64,000 bases of DNA from Brachionus koreanus. Taxonomy: Eukaryota > Rotifera > Eurotatoria > Ploima > Brachionidae. The notes beneath the pieces were generated by a model, which saw nothing but the letters and a program-made list of their open reading frames with translations, was not told the origin of the DNA and ran no database searches. The DNA lies in NCBI GenBank assembly GCA_016987375.1, contig PJRA01000011.1, positions 1,290,227 through 1,354,226 on the forward strand, written 5' to 3'. Position 1 is the stretch's first letter; every line of letters starts with the position of its first letter. Shown piece after piece: positions 1 to 12,500 of the stretch. Both the position numbers and the translations under genes were made by a program.

Positions 1-240
1 CGTCCAACTACCTGGACAGCTGCAAGGAAGACAAATCTGAAGAGATTGACCAATAACCGAACTGGAGTGAGTCAAAGGCGTCTAGCAAGAAAATTTAATG
101 TAATTTAGTGTTCGGTTTGCTGAAAAAGAGAAGTTTCCAAAAAAGGTGCTTGTCTAAGCCTCTTTTTCGATTATCAAAGTCGGACCAAAAAAGTATCCAT
201 ATCTCTTGGATTGAAATAAAAAGAACGATTCCCTCCTAAA
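1..240 (+). mobile_element. Tc1/mariner-type transposase relic
   Basis: Frame 1 from the left edge reads KTNLKRLTNNRTGVSQRRLA then RKFNV, which resembles the helix-turn-helix of Tc1/mariner transposases. From about 122 a second frame reads RFAEKEKFPKKVLV followed by a stop and ASFS, matching the conserved FPKKVLVWxxxS block that lies much later in such proteins. The middle of the protein is therefore deleted, stops are present and the copy is dead. The 5' part may lie outside the window. Confidence 0.55.
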
Positions 241-1254
241 ATGTGCTAAAACTTTGACTATTTATAAAGCATGAAAAAATCAATTATATTGACTTAATTT
301 ACATTTATTCTAGATCAGCACATTCAAACTAATATAAATATAAAAAAAATTGGTTTATCTCGGGAAGTAAGTTTCATAAGTCAATCAATTCAAAAAAAGA
401 TACGATACACACAAGTCCAAAAAAATGAAATCCTCTTAATCAAACATAGGGGGTCATAGCAGTTTAATTGAAATTTTAAATTATACTGAAAATTGTATTA
501 TTTTGTATTTCACGTATCTTATTTTTTGTTCTAATTATGTATCATTCATACCAAATTATGTCTTTATATATGAATCTAGTTTTTGGTGTATCTAGCTACC
601 ATAGTTGAATTTCTAGTAAGACAAATTCGCAAGGCTGCCTGCTGTAGCCTATTATTATTATTATTAAATTGTCTGAGACATTTTACATTTTTTCAACAAA
701 TATTGTCCAATATTCTTTGAAAAAGTATTCAATATTTTTCATTTTAATAAAAAAATTGAATCTTTTAAACATTAAAATTTGAAAAAAGGAAATCATTGAA
801 TAAAAGCTGAATATAATAAATATTCGAATTGAAAAAAATAAATAATAAAATTCATAGAAAAATTTGTATTGAAAAATATTCTAAAAAAAATTAATACAGT
901 AATTCATCAGTTTTATTCAAACTCAGTAGTGTCATCTGACTTATGAAAAAGCTGTCTGTACAATAACTCTGTTAATGTGCAAGGCACTTTATCTGTTTTA
1001 AAAACTATTAAAACAAAAAGCATAGTTATTAGAATAAATTTCTATGATAAAAATTTTGTTTAAACTAAACCAATTTATAGAAAAAATTTTTGACCTTTGA
1101 AAAAAATGTTAAAAATTTATGTTTTTGTTTTTTTTTCTTCCAATTCATGATTCATAATGTAGATTTTCGATCAAATAATCATAAAAATAATTTAATCTAA
1201 TTTTATTTCCAAAATAAAACTAAAATTTAACAATATATTTGATAAAAATATAAT
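241..1254. other. Non-coding AT-rich DNA with repeat debris
   Basis: No gene seen. Positions about 612-667 read like a LINE 3' tail: a GCTGCCTGCTGTAGCC stretch followed by a short ATT microsatellite. Positions about 955-990 share, in inverse orientation, an ACAGAGTTATTGTACAG core with 44271-44295, so a dispersed repeat lies here. Confidence 0.4.
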
Positions 1255-1361
1255 TTAAACTTTTTGTTTAATATGTTCATTTTCGGTTTTTGTGTCGGTT
1301 TCGCTCAAAACTTTGCGAATTTGTTCAATCAAACCATCCGCATCATCGACACATTTGGTTC
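1255..1361 (-). CDS. Candidate alternative last exon of DNAJA3
   Basis: On the minus strand an acceptor (TTTTTAAG) at 1362-1363 opens a frame in phase with the end of DNAJA3 exon 2 (1562). It would add GTKCVDDADGLIEQIRKVL and about 16 further residues before a stop at 1255-1257. The exon at 1451-1512 is also in phase with exon 2 and also ends in a stop, so the two look like mutually exclusive terminal exons. Drosophila Tid is known to make C-terminal variants. An unrelated downstream exon or chance frame cannot be excluded without transcripts. Confidence 0.45.
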
Positions 1362-1450
1362 CTTAAAAATAAAAATTAAATCTAATTTAACCTATTTGAT
1401 TAAAATTACTTATTTAAAAAAAAATGATAAAAGATTTCAAAAAAAATAGT

Positions 1451-2931
1451 CTAATTGTTGCCAAAGATGGCACTTTTAATCCTACTGAATAGACCACCTT
1501 CGCTTGTCTCCTCTACATTTAACTAATTAAAATCCTCTATATTATAATAATTCTTTCTTACCTTTAGTTGTTTTAGTCAATCCTTCGACAGAACCATTCA
1601 CATCACTATCGGTCTCTGCATATGTTTTGATTAGCGCTTGCTGTTCCTTTGTTAATTTTCTAGAAAAGAAACATAGAAAAAATGAAACTTAAAATTGAAA
1701 TTTTTTTTTACGTTGGTATTTTTATTTTTATATAGACGTAGTGATCACCATAGCCACTAGAGTGAATTCGCTTAATGCCCTTTCCACTCAACCTAAATCT
1801 CTCATGAGATTGAGTCCCGGCCGGTATTCTCAATTGATGGTCATCGTAGATTCCTGTTACTTTAATGGTTCCGCCAAGGATCGCCTGAGATATGGACACA
1901 CTTACATCTGAATGAACATCTTCTTTATCTCTTCGAAATATTTTGCTTGGTGTCACTTTAAATGTGATATATACCTCTTGTTTTCCGACATTCATTCGCA
2001 TTGTTTGTCCATCTTCGACCCCTGCAGGTACAGGCACGTTTACTCGTTTACTCTGGTATGTCTGACCCTTCCCAGCACATTCTATACACTTTTTGCTTAT
2101 TACTTCTCTGTGTCCATAGCAAGCTCGGCATGTAGTTCGCATAAAAAAAGGTCCTGTCTGAATGCTCTCCATGCCTGTTCCATTGCACTGTTTGCATTTA
2201 ACTGGCTTATGTCCAGGAGCACATCTTGTTCCTTTGCAAGATTTGCAAGTGTCTAGTACTCTAATATTAAGCTCTTTGTTCACCCCGCGACAGGCCTCTT
2301 CAAAAGAAAGATCCAAAATTCGCTGAGCAACTTCATACTGCGGACCGGAATCACCACCTGCACCAAATCCTTCAAACATACTCTCAAAGTCTCTGCCTCG
2401 CTTGAAAGCATCGCCGAATATCGTTCTAAACAATTCTTCTGGATCGACTTGGCTTTGATAGTGAAATCCACCGCCTCCGAATCCAGCCTGGCCATCATTA
2501 CCCATTCCATTTCCGGCCATTCCAAATGTATCATATTCTTGTCGTTTTTTTTCGTCGCCTAACACTTCATATGCTTCAGATACCTCCTGAAATTTAGTCT
2601 TATCGCCTGCTGTTTTGTCCGGATGATACTTTTGAGCTAGTTGGTAGTAAGCTTTTTTTATATCTTTGGAACTGGCTGTTTTAGGAATTCCCAATATCTG
2701 GTAATAGTCTTTTTTGGCCTGTAAGTTATTTGATATGAAAAAATTTTGCAATTTGGTCGAGTGAAAAAATCGTTTGTTTTCGTTAGTTGGAATTGGACAT
2801 TTTTTAGCGCCTATTTGTACATTTAGCAAATAGACTAAAGTATTCAATCGTTGTTTTTGACTGTGAATTATAGTGAAATCTTGCAAATTTAGGTTAGATC
2901 TACGAATTAAATTGGCAAAGCGAGTGTTCAT
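1451..2931 (-). CDS. DNAJA3: Mitochondrial DnaJ co-chaperone, DNAJA3/Tid1
   Basis: Type A J-domain co-chaperone of mitochondrial Hsp70. Exons are 2931-1712, 1659-1562 and 1512-1451 (459 aa), joined by in-phase GT-AG introns of 52 and 49 bp. Residues 1 to about 70 are basic/hydroxylated and look like a mitochondrial presequence. The J domain follows (about 73-140) with HPD at 103-105, then a Gly/Phe stretch. Next come four zinc-finger half-sites: [24 protein letters not shown] and CIECAGKG; the first and third are slightly divergent. The substrate-binding C-terminal domain then runs to [13 protein letters not shown]. Exon 2 supplies [17 protein letters not shown] and exon 3 ends [11 protein letters not shown]. 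The start is the first ATG of the long frame and gives a plausible presequence. The identification is strong; the exact 3' end is less certain because of the alternative exon at 1255-1361. Confidence 0.93.
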
Positions 2932-3190
2932 TTTTTCTATCTAAAATGGAAGAAACTAACTGATAATGTGAGGATAGAATGAAAACTTTTGATTACATAA
3001 TTCTCGGACTTACCGAGAACGCTTCGCTATGAGAAATGCAAATTTTCTTTTTCTTTTTTTTGAATTTTTTTTCTCATTCAGTATTTAAAATCAAAATATT
3101 TGATGTAATTTTTCAAGTCTTATGTTGTAGAATTATCTGGAAAAAAGTTTAATTTATAATATTTTTGAAAATAACATAACCATTCGTATT

Positions 3191-3414
3191 TTAACACTAG
3201 AAAGCCCGGCTGATTTCTCGTTAAAATTTCCAATAAAGTTATTAAGATAAATTTAAAATTTTATTTGAAAATTTATTCTTTTTCTAAAAATTACAATCAA
3301 GATTTTTAGCTATTGAATGGCATTTTTTAAATTTTTATTCATATTTGATAAAATTCAAGTCTCAATTTTTCAAAAAGGGGTCTAAAAACCATTTAGGCGT
3401 TCTAGTGCTCAATT
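3191..3414. repeat. piggyBac-like MITE (copy A)
   Basis: Begins TTAACACTAGAAAGCCCGGC and ends TTCTAGTG close to a TTAA. The left end resembles the piggyBac terminus (TTAA then CCCTAGAAAG). It has no coding capacity. About 220 bp; the interior is shared with copies at 26256 and 53319. Confidence 0.6.
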
Positions 3415-5440
3415 AAATTTGATTAATGTTAGAAAAATTAAGGTATTTTTAGTTCAGTTAAAAGATGTTTCTTGTTTCAAATATTATTTTAATTATTTCA
3501 AACAAAATTAAATAATATTTAATTCAGGGTTGGTCAAAAGTTAAAGTTCAGCAGTGGTAAAGTCAGACTTGGACTTTAATTTTTTATAAACTCTTTTCAT
3601 TAATGCATTCCCCGCTTAGAATAGAACTTTTAAAAAAAAAAGACAAATGAAAATTAAGAAATATTAAAAATTATTAAGTTTAATTTAAAAACATTAAAAT
3701 TTGAAAAATAAAAATTAAAAATATTTGATTTAAAATATAAATTTATTTTTAATTATTTAAAATGTTTCTCATCAAACAGCTCAAGAAACTTGACTTCAAA
3801 TGTGAAATTCTATTGACTGTCTTCAAAAGTCTTTTTATTTCCCGTTTTTAGTGTCTATGTTCTATGCAAATCAAAAGCTCGTCCTAAAATTTTTGGTATT
3901 ATCAAAAACAGCAATAATATGTCAAGTAGCAGATATTTCAAACTCGACCCGGACAATAGTCTGTTCTTAGATCTGGAAAAATATAACAATGAAAAATTCG
4001 AAACAAATACAAACGAAGTTGTAAGCAAGCAATGATGGGCTCATTATATCGAAGTCAATGTGACAAATATTAAAGCTTTAATAAAGTATCTTAGTTTTGT
4101 TTAATTGATTAAATTGACTCTTGTTACAATACAATTTATTCGTATATATTCTATTCAAATTATTATTATTTATTTAAGTTTAAGTTCCATGAACAAATTG
4201 AAGTACGATATATATAAATAAAAAATAAAAAAAGAAAAGAAAAATTATAAATATGCAATATTTATAAATTTACCTATTCAATTGTAAATTGTCAAATTGG
4301 ATATGCAATTTGTATATTTTTATGAGAAAAAGCAATATGATAAAAAAGATTCGATCGCATTGACTTTTTTTATTTAATTTTTTGTTTAATTGACTTTTTG
4401 TTACAATTAGTTTATTAATAAAATTATCATTCAATTTATAAATCATTGATAATAAATTTGTGAATTTTTACACATGACACTATACAATTTGTAAAATTAC
4501 AAATAAACATGTAATTTAATTAATATTTATAAAATGTAAATCCAATTTTAAAATTTATAATTTGAAAAGGTAAATTTATAAATCTTGCATATTTATAATT
4601 TGGATAGAACACATACAAATTCAAATCTATCCTTTGTTGTTAGCTTTTCTGCTTTATTTCTAATAAATAAATTCTTATTTTATAAATACTTCTTAATCAA
4701 TATCTATGCCCAGGAAAAGACAAAGATTGTTTATCAAGAGTCCAAGATATCACAAATCAACACAAATCTTTCAAAGAAAAAAATTAGGAAAGTATCTGAT
4801 GTATATGAAAAGATAGGTTATAAAAATAGGTACTTGATGCACCAATTAATTTTGATGACAAAAATCTCAAATGTGTTAACAGCTTTTCTATATTTAAGAT
4901 TTAACTATAGATATTATAGAGTGAATATTCACTCTGAAAATGTGATTCAATGTTAAACCATTTTTTTTTACATGCAGAATAATGAACAAAACTTCCATTG
5001 GTTTTACATGTATTTTTAAATTATGTATCTGATTCTTGTCCTTGGGTTTTGAGAACTATTATTTCATCTAATTTTCTAATGGTGAACAAAAAAAGGGTTA
5101 TACGAACAATTTCTAGATTAGGTAAGCAAATTGAATCAAGTTATTTAATGAAATGTCCCTGATGCTCCACATTTGACGGATTGAATTTTTCCAATGATTG
5201 AAAAATTCAATATAGGTTAATAAATCTAAAATTAGCTTATATCTAATAGCAAGATCGAGCCAAAGTCTAGTACTTTATTTTAAAGAAAAAAAACATCCGC
5301 TAATATTTGGCTCACTTAAATTATTAGATTTCAATAAAAAGTGATTAAATAGATCTATTTGCCAATTGACCAGAATCATTAATATTTATTTCAATTTTAC
5401 AATATTCATTTTTGAAAACCAAAAGCTTATAAAATTTTTT
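3415..5440. other. Intergenic AT-rich DNA
   Basis: No supported gene. Around 3526-3580 a CAGGGTTGGTCAAAAGTTAA stretch with repeated AAGTC motifs resembles a hAT-type terminus, and similar AAGTC-rich debris lies at 10.2-11.7, 19.3 and 38.7 kb. The frame at 4585-4956 has no recognisable domain and looks like chance. Confidence 0.4.
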
Positions 5441-6024
5441 TTTTGGCTACAAGGGTCTGAAACTTTACAGCCTTTTTAGCACTTCACTAAACTAGATTTT
5501 TATAATAAGCATCAATTGACCGCCAAAATCTTAATATTTTACAAATTTCTTTTCTTAAAAAATCTTCTCGACCATCATCAATCAACACTTTCATTTTCTC
5601 AACATACTTATCTGATCTCGTAGGAACATGTTGTTTAAAGCAACACCATAGGCCTTCAATAGCGTTTGGTTCGCAAAAATTTTCCATCAAAAGAGTGAAA
5701 TTTTTTATTTCAAAATTTTAAAATTATGTAAAAAGGTGTCATAAATTAAGATACAATTTCTTGGGGTTTTGTGCTCTGAAATGGGCCTTTTTTGAGCAGA
5801 ATCTGGTCTAGTTTCAGAATTTTTATAGAACCATATACGTAAAAGGGTTTGTAAAAAAGGAGATCTCGAAAAAGTTAAAAAAATGTCAAAATTTTTTCGA
5901 TTTTTATATGAAAAAAATTTCAAATTTTTCTTTCAAGATTACAAGTTCAGATTATAGAGCATTTAATTCTCTTTCTTTCTTAAAATGTTTTTTCTTTCGT
6001 AAAATTTCAGACCCTTCTAGCCAA
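5441..6024 (-). mobile_element. Deleted Tc1-like element with TIRs and transposase tail
   Basis: Inverted ends match: GGCTACAAGGGTCTGAAACT at the left and the inverse of GTAAAATTTCAGACCCTTCT with AGCC at the right. On the minus strand 5690-5487 encodes EPNAIEGLWCCFKQHVPTRS and, further on, ILRFWRSIDAYYKN. These match the last catalytic acidic block (NPIEGLW) and the RFWRTIxAY tail of an IS630/Tc1-related DDE transposase. The rest of the enzyme is missing, so this is a non-autonomous deletion derivative of about 584 bp. Confidence 0.6.
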
Positions 6025-6080
6025 AGAAAAAAATAAATTTTTGACCCTCCCTAAAAATTTGGCTAACCCTAGGTTTTCAT

Positions 6081-6312
6081 TTACCGTAAATATTTGTTTT
6101 TTAATGCCGCACTAAAACATCTAACCCGAAAAATTGAATTTTCAAAGCTATAAAAAGTAAAAATATGAAAATCAGTGATTCCGAAAGCTTACTAAATACC
6201 GAAATTTTTATTTTTGATTTTGTAGAGAGACAAAAAAGCTATTTCTTTATGGCACCAAAACCAAATTTTTAAGGTTTTAGTACGACGTTAAAAAAAAAAA
6301 AATTTACGGTAA
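6081..6312. repeat. MITE with ~40-bp imperfect TIRs
   Basis: The left end TTACCGTAAATATTTG and the following GCCGCACTAAAAC are mirrored at the right as GTTTTAGTACGACGTT and TTACGGTAA. About 232 bp, with no coding capacity. The superfamily is not recognised. It sits about 250 bp upstream of the next gene's ATG. Confidence 0.55.
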
Positions 6313-6563
6313 GTAGAATACAAAAATGAGGTTTAAAACCGAATATAAAGATAGTGTGGAAGCTTTGCATTGTATAGAGTTTACAAAAAAGAGTTTACTA
6401 CTTCCGGTTTAGTTAACTACCTTTTAAAATCTTTGAAAATGTTTTTCCGTCATTTTAATCGATTAACATAAAAAATATTTTAAAAAGTTTAGTTACTTAG
6501 CAATTTTTTTAAGCAGTGAATATTGAAAATCAAATTTAAGGTTTTTTTTTTTATTTAATTACG

Positions 6564-9500
6564 ATGACTGATAAAACCGATAAACCTTTCGGTCTAAGCT
6601 GGCTTGATTCAAGCTACTATGAAACATTACTGCCATCTACACCATGGCAAAACATATATGACATGTTATGTCCCGAATTAGCGGTAGCTATTCGTGAGCA
6701 ATTCAAAGTTCCAGAACGGAAGCAAATCCTTATCGAGCTTCTAGGCCCACAATTCAAACGAAGTTACCTTCCTGATGAGTTAGACGACCCTTTAATTCTA
6801 GTAATGTAATTTATAAAGAAGTAAATGATTTATTTATCATGTCATGTTTTAGAATCCGCCTCACATGTCCGATGAACAGAGAAAAAAAATCGAGAACGAG
6901 GCAAAGTATTGGTTACAAATAAAAATGAATGAAATAGCATTAAAGAAAAAATGTGCAATTAAAACTAGCCAAGGGTAGAGTAAAAAATTCAATTTTGTAT
7001 TCAGGAATTAATTGATTTTTAAAGTGAGGATGAATTATCTAGTGAAATGAGAGATTACTTGGAGCACACATACAACATTGTCAGCACTTCATTAGACAGG
7101 CACTTGTATCTAAAACAAAACAATATAACTTTTGAGAGTTATGATGATGAAAACGAAATTCAAAATAGTGAAAAACAAAATGATTTAAGAGATGCTCTGC
7201 GAAGAAAAAAATCCGAAAGCTTGGACAAAAATATTGCTGTTTTGTCAAGTGAATACAGCGAGATTATATCGCAATCTTTGATGAATATTTTGCGAAAAGA
7301 TCCAAGAAGAATTGCTTTTGTCCTGCAAAAGCTTATAGGACAACAGTTGAGCTATGATCTGAGAGTTTTCATTTGGTCTGATATTTTAATGAGACATGAA
7401 AGAAAAAAAATCGAATCAGGATCAACTCAAGTAATATTAAATTTTAGTTGGCCATTGTTAATGGGATGATGAAGTTAAAAGCAATTTTTAAAATTACTAG
7501 CTTACATGAAAAAAAATCCTAAAAATTTCTCTTACTGACAAAATTAATTCGTTTATTGGTAAAAAATACTAATTAGATAAAAAAATGATAAAATACTAAC
7601 TAAATCATAAATAATATATTTGGGTTGGTAAAAATATTTTTAAATTTTAAATGATCATTGCAAATCTTCAAAATATAAACTAACGGGGGGTCCATTATTA
7701 GTTATACAAAATTCAAACCTTTAACTTAGGAATGATAAAAGCCAAATCAAAAAAAATTTTTTATTTAATCTTTTTAAAAATTATTTATCGTTGTCAGTTA
7801 AAGATCTCAAATTTTCTCTAACACCCAACATAAGTGATTATAAAAATTTTGAATCAATTTTTTTTAACATGATTCAATGCATCGATAGAATGTTGTTCTT
7901 TTGTTTCTTCCCAACCTCCTTTTCATAGAAATTCTGTGCCAAGATACCCCAAAAGTCCCCTATTGATTTTGCTTGTGGAACATTTGGAGGACTAATGTCT
8001 TTTGGTACATAATAAACCATTTAATCCATCCAAGAAACCGTCTCAGTAGAACTATGAACTCTTGCTCAGGCTCTGTAAATGTCTTCCTGGATAAAGTGAT
8101 TCGCAGCACCAACTTTTGAAATATTTGGATTATTTTCAAAACAATTTTACACCCTTTTCTCAAAAGCGAGTCTTTCAACACCAGTTAACATTTTTTTCAA
8201 AAACACAAAAAAAAAACTTTCTAATATTATGAATTTTGAATATTAGAAATTTATTGACCATTGTTGCAATTTGATAAATTTTATAGTAATGGGTGATGCA
8301 TAAGTAAATGGACAAAAGTTAAGTTAACTTGTCCGATCATGCAAATGATCAGGGGATCATATATATATTTATTTATAAACTACTAAAAATTAGCTATAAT
8401 ATTGCAAAAAAAAAATTTACGAGTAGTTCGCTTCCTTTCTTGTACCATTCACAGCTTTTTGAGCCGAAAAATTACGACACCCTTCTTTAACTTAGTCTTA
8501 GCTGGTAAAATGCTGTCCTCTATCTGTATGAAGTCTAGAATTATCTTGAAGAAACAGGCTTAGCTTTCGATGGACCGAAGAAGGATATTTTTGCTAAAGT
8601 GAAGCAAATATTCATACTAATTTTACAGAGTAAAGTTATACATTTAAAGCACCAAGGTCCAGAACCAGCTCAAAGTGTATTACCACTTGAAAATTCTAAC
8701 AAACACATAGTATTTTATTTTTAACAAAGCGACCTATTTTCATAACTGGCTGAGCTGGTTGAAATGGATCCAACCTCCCCAAGATTGGATTTTTTTTTTT
8801 TTAAAGAATATAAAGACAGATATCATAGAATTAAAAAAGCCCTAAAAATACATAAGATTTAATAAATAAATAAATAATAAATAGATAAATATATTCAGAA
8901 ATTCTGAGAGCTCGTAAAAAAACTAAACAAAGTCCAGATTTCAGTCGTTTCAGTCAAGAAATGCAAAAGTTATTTAAGTTTAACGATTTATTTTCGAAAT
9001 TTAATAAAACAAGTTTATGTTTTTAATTCATCAAGTCTCAATTTTTTTTTTACTTTGTTATTTTATTAATCTATTAATGATTCTTTTAAGAAAAATTTAA
9101 ATAAATTGTTTTTATAAAAATTAAATTTTTTTACTTAAGATCGATATTGATTTACTGGTTCGAAAAAATTTTGCCAATGGAGTGAGTAGAGGCAAAAATG
9201 AGTTGAAAATAAGTGATCCATCGCAGACACCCATTTCTGGCTTAATTGAAAACGGAGTTATAGAAGTAATTAGCTACAATTTAACAATTATAATTTTTTA
9301 AATTGAACAATTTATTTGAGACTTATAGCAAAGTATTTTGCTTAAATGAGTTTTTAAATGAAGCCCATTTAAGACAAACAATGAGAGTTTTGAATGTTTT
9401 TTATTGTTATTCAAGAGACTATGAGCCATTCTACATCTATTGGCTACTTCCGTTTCAATTGACATTTAAAAACGAAAGAAGTAAGAGTGAACTTATTTAT

Positions 9501-12500
9501 GATTTGGCCATGTTTTTGGATCTTTATGTTAAAAACCTATTTCCAATTTGGAACGAAATATTTACCATAGCAGCAAAAGTTATTCAAGATTTGTCTATTA
9601 ACGATCCTTCATTTTACGAACATTTAAAGAAAATATCTAAAATAAATCCTAAAATAAATTCTAAAGTATTTATGAATTCAATAAAATAACAATTTTTCAA
9701 TTAAGATTAATTTAATTGTAGGATTTTGTTAATGAAATAATTGTAAATGAACAAAAAAAAACAGGAAATGAAGATTCAAACACTATTCGGCCAAAAAAAG
9801 AGCTGTTAACTGAGCCAGCTATCTTTGTAAGGAAATGGATCGCTGAAGTAATTAATATTTTGGTCATTTAATTAGAGTTTTACCAAAATTAAATCTCACA
9901 AATTGGTTTTTGGGGTTTTTTTGTTGTCCTTAAAATTTTCGACAATTTTATCCTTTAAATGCAAAAAAAAATAATGCAAAATTAAAGTTAATGATTAAAT
10001 TTTAATTTTAAAGATTTATTAAAAAAAATATCGTAGGATAATTTTATTATCATCTAGTCATTTTTGAAACTAACAAAAGTGAAAAATATTATTATTCAAA
10101 AAAATTAAATAAATTTTAAGATTAGGCTGATCCTAACACAATTTTAAATAAACAAACTTAATAAACTTAATTTTCATTTTCTGTAGAGTTGCATAGTTTA
10201 AGGTCAAACTATAAATGATTAATAAAATATCAAACTTGTGACTTATAAACAAGTCTAAAAATAAAAAAGAATGATAAACGACTTTAATCTTTTGTTTAAT
10301 TGAACAAAGAATTTGATTTCACTTGTAAAATTTAAGAAGAAATTTTAGTCATAATGCCAGAGGATGTTCCTTATGGTGCATTAAATATTGATTTTTCAAA
10401 ATTTGAACATATTTTTGAAAAAGATTGTTTTGAAAATCTAAATAAATTACTATTTCAAAACTAGATTACTTACTTAAGATCTTAAGAGATTGAAGCAGTT
10501 GAAACGAAACAAAGTTTTAAATTATTAGAATTTTTTTAAAATTTTTTCTCTATTAATTTGTATGTTCTAAAAAAACTATTATCTTAAAAAATATTTTTTT
10601 TACTATTTTCTAGACCCGAATTTGTTTACTAGGCATTCAATATCCTAAAAAAAATCCCTGTTTTAGGAACAACCAATTTTTTACAAATATACAATTTTTA
10701 TTTATACAATTTTATAGTTTTAATTAAAGAGCTTAATTAATTTTAGAAGTTCTTATTTATATCTACAAGTTTTGAAAAAAATTACCAAAAGTCAACCAAA
10801 CGATTAAAAAAACAAAAAAACTACAGTTAAGGAGTCATTTATTCTTAATAAAATCAATTTATTAATCTTTTAAATTTTTTTTGTGTTTTTTTTTAATTTT
10901 GCCGCACCAAAACTTGAATTTAATATTTTTTTTAATCGTAAAATATTAAAAATTAATTTTTAAATTTTTTTCTTTATATTTGGTTCTGCACCAAATTCAT
11001 AATTCAAAAAATAATTATTTTTTTTGCTGATACATTAAACTAAGGTTTATAGTGTTTGATGCGGATCTAAATGCGGGATTACACTATAAGAGCATATGCT
11101 CAAAGTAAACATTATTATAGCATGGGAGAGATTTACTTTTGTGCATGGTCCAATGGCGTCTCTTAACGTGTGTTGCAGCATAATCGAACGAGGGAATACG
11201 GTATAACAAAAGTTATTTATTTAGTTTAAATCTTGAATTGCATTTTTTTTTGAACCTTTCAAATCATTTAAACCCATTTTAATTTTCGTATGCATTATAA
11301 TCAAGTTTTGGTTTAAAAACATTCAAAAGTTAATTTTGTTAATCAAAAAATTCAATAATTTAATTTACTAATTTTTTGAATAAAAAGTATGACCAGCTGT
11401 TTACAAAATTGATGACTATAAACATTCTATTTTAAGCAGACTTCTTCTTAAGTCACAGTTTTAAGTCAAAGTCCATGACTTAAAATTTTTTATTTTTTAA
11501 GTCAGGGCAGTGATTTAAAATTATTTTATTTTTAAAGTCAAAGAATAAACGCCAATTTTTCAGCAAAAAAAGGTAAGGTTTGCACTTAGCATTACTACTG
11601 TACTTTTTGACCAAGGCCCCTCAAAGCCGAAATATCTCTTGTTCAAATCAGACTTGTTTATAATTCACAGTTTTAAATCTAAGTCACAAAAGAATAAGTC
11701 ATTGACTTGACTTGTGACCTAAAAGCAACTCTGAATTTAAGCTTAATTTTTTATATTTACGGAAATCTGCATAAAAAAATTTTCATTGAGAATTTTTTAA
11801 TAGAAATGTATATTATGTAATTAAGATTATTAGGACCATTTAATTATTTATTTTTGAATTAAAAAAATTTTTAAGGGATTTTCTGGAATTTTGCGCAAAA
11901 ATGCTCTGTTGTATGTTTGGGATCAGCTTTTTATGTCCCTGTGGTCATCAAAAGACTTCGAAATAATATCCAAATCACTGTTGTATTTATTAAAAAATCA
12001 ATTTATGAAAGCCAAAGATCATGATGACATGCGACAAGTATTTCTAGAAGGTCCCTATCGACTTTTAACAGCTGACATTCAAAGCGCTTTTATGCATCTT
12101 AGCAGTGGTGGAAAAGAAAGTGAAGTAGCTTTTTTGAATACGCTTATTTTAAATGATAATGGAGGCTACTATGCAAAATTGGAAGGTTCCAAGTCTAAAT
12201 CAGTTTTAGATCCAATTGGAATGAAAGATATTCATTTGAAATTAGTCATTCCAAAACAAGTTAAAATAAAATTAAAATTATTTTAAATTTTTAAACTTAA
12301 ATTTAAGGGATTGAATACTGAATTTGATTCAACAAGATTAATTGTTGAAATTAGCTTGTATTATGGTTCACAAAGACTTGGAACAAAGAAAACTTCAAGC
12401 ATACCAAGCATTAAGAGCATAAAGCCGTCTATTAAAGAATCAAAAACATATGAGTTGATGATTCCGGGCGAAAAACTCGTATTTGAAATGTCAGAGCTAA

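Noticed and set aside
1264..1449. Plus-strand frame of 61 codons
   Set aside because: It is the reverse of the candidate DNAJA3 terminal exon and low-complexity flank, with no domain.
4585..4956. 123-codon plus-strand frame
   Set aside because: Composition follows AT-rich DNA, with no domain, splice context or signal. Considered chance.
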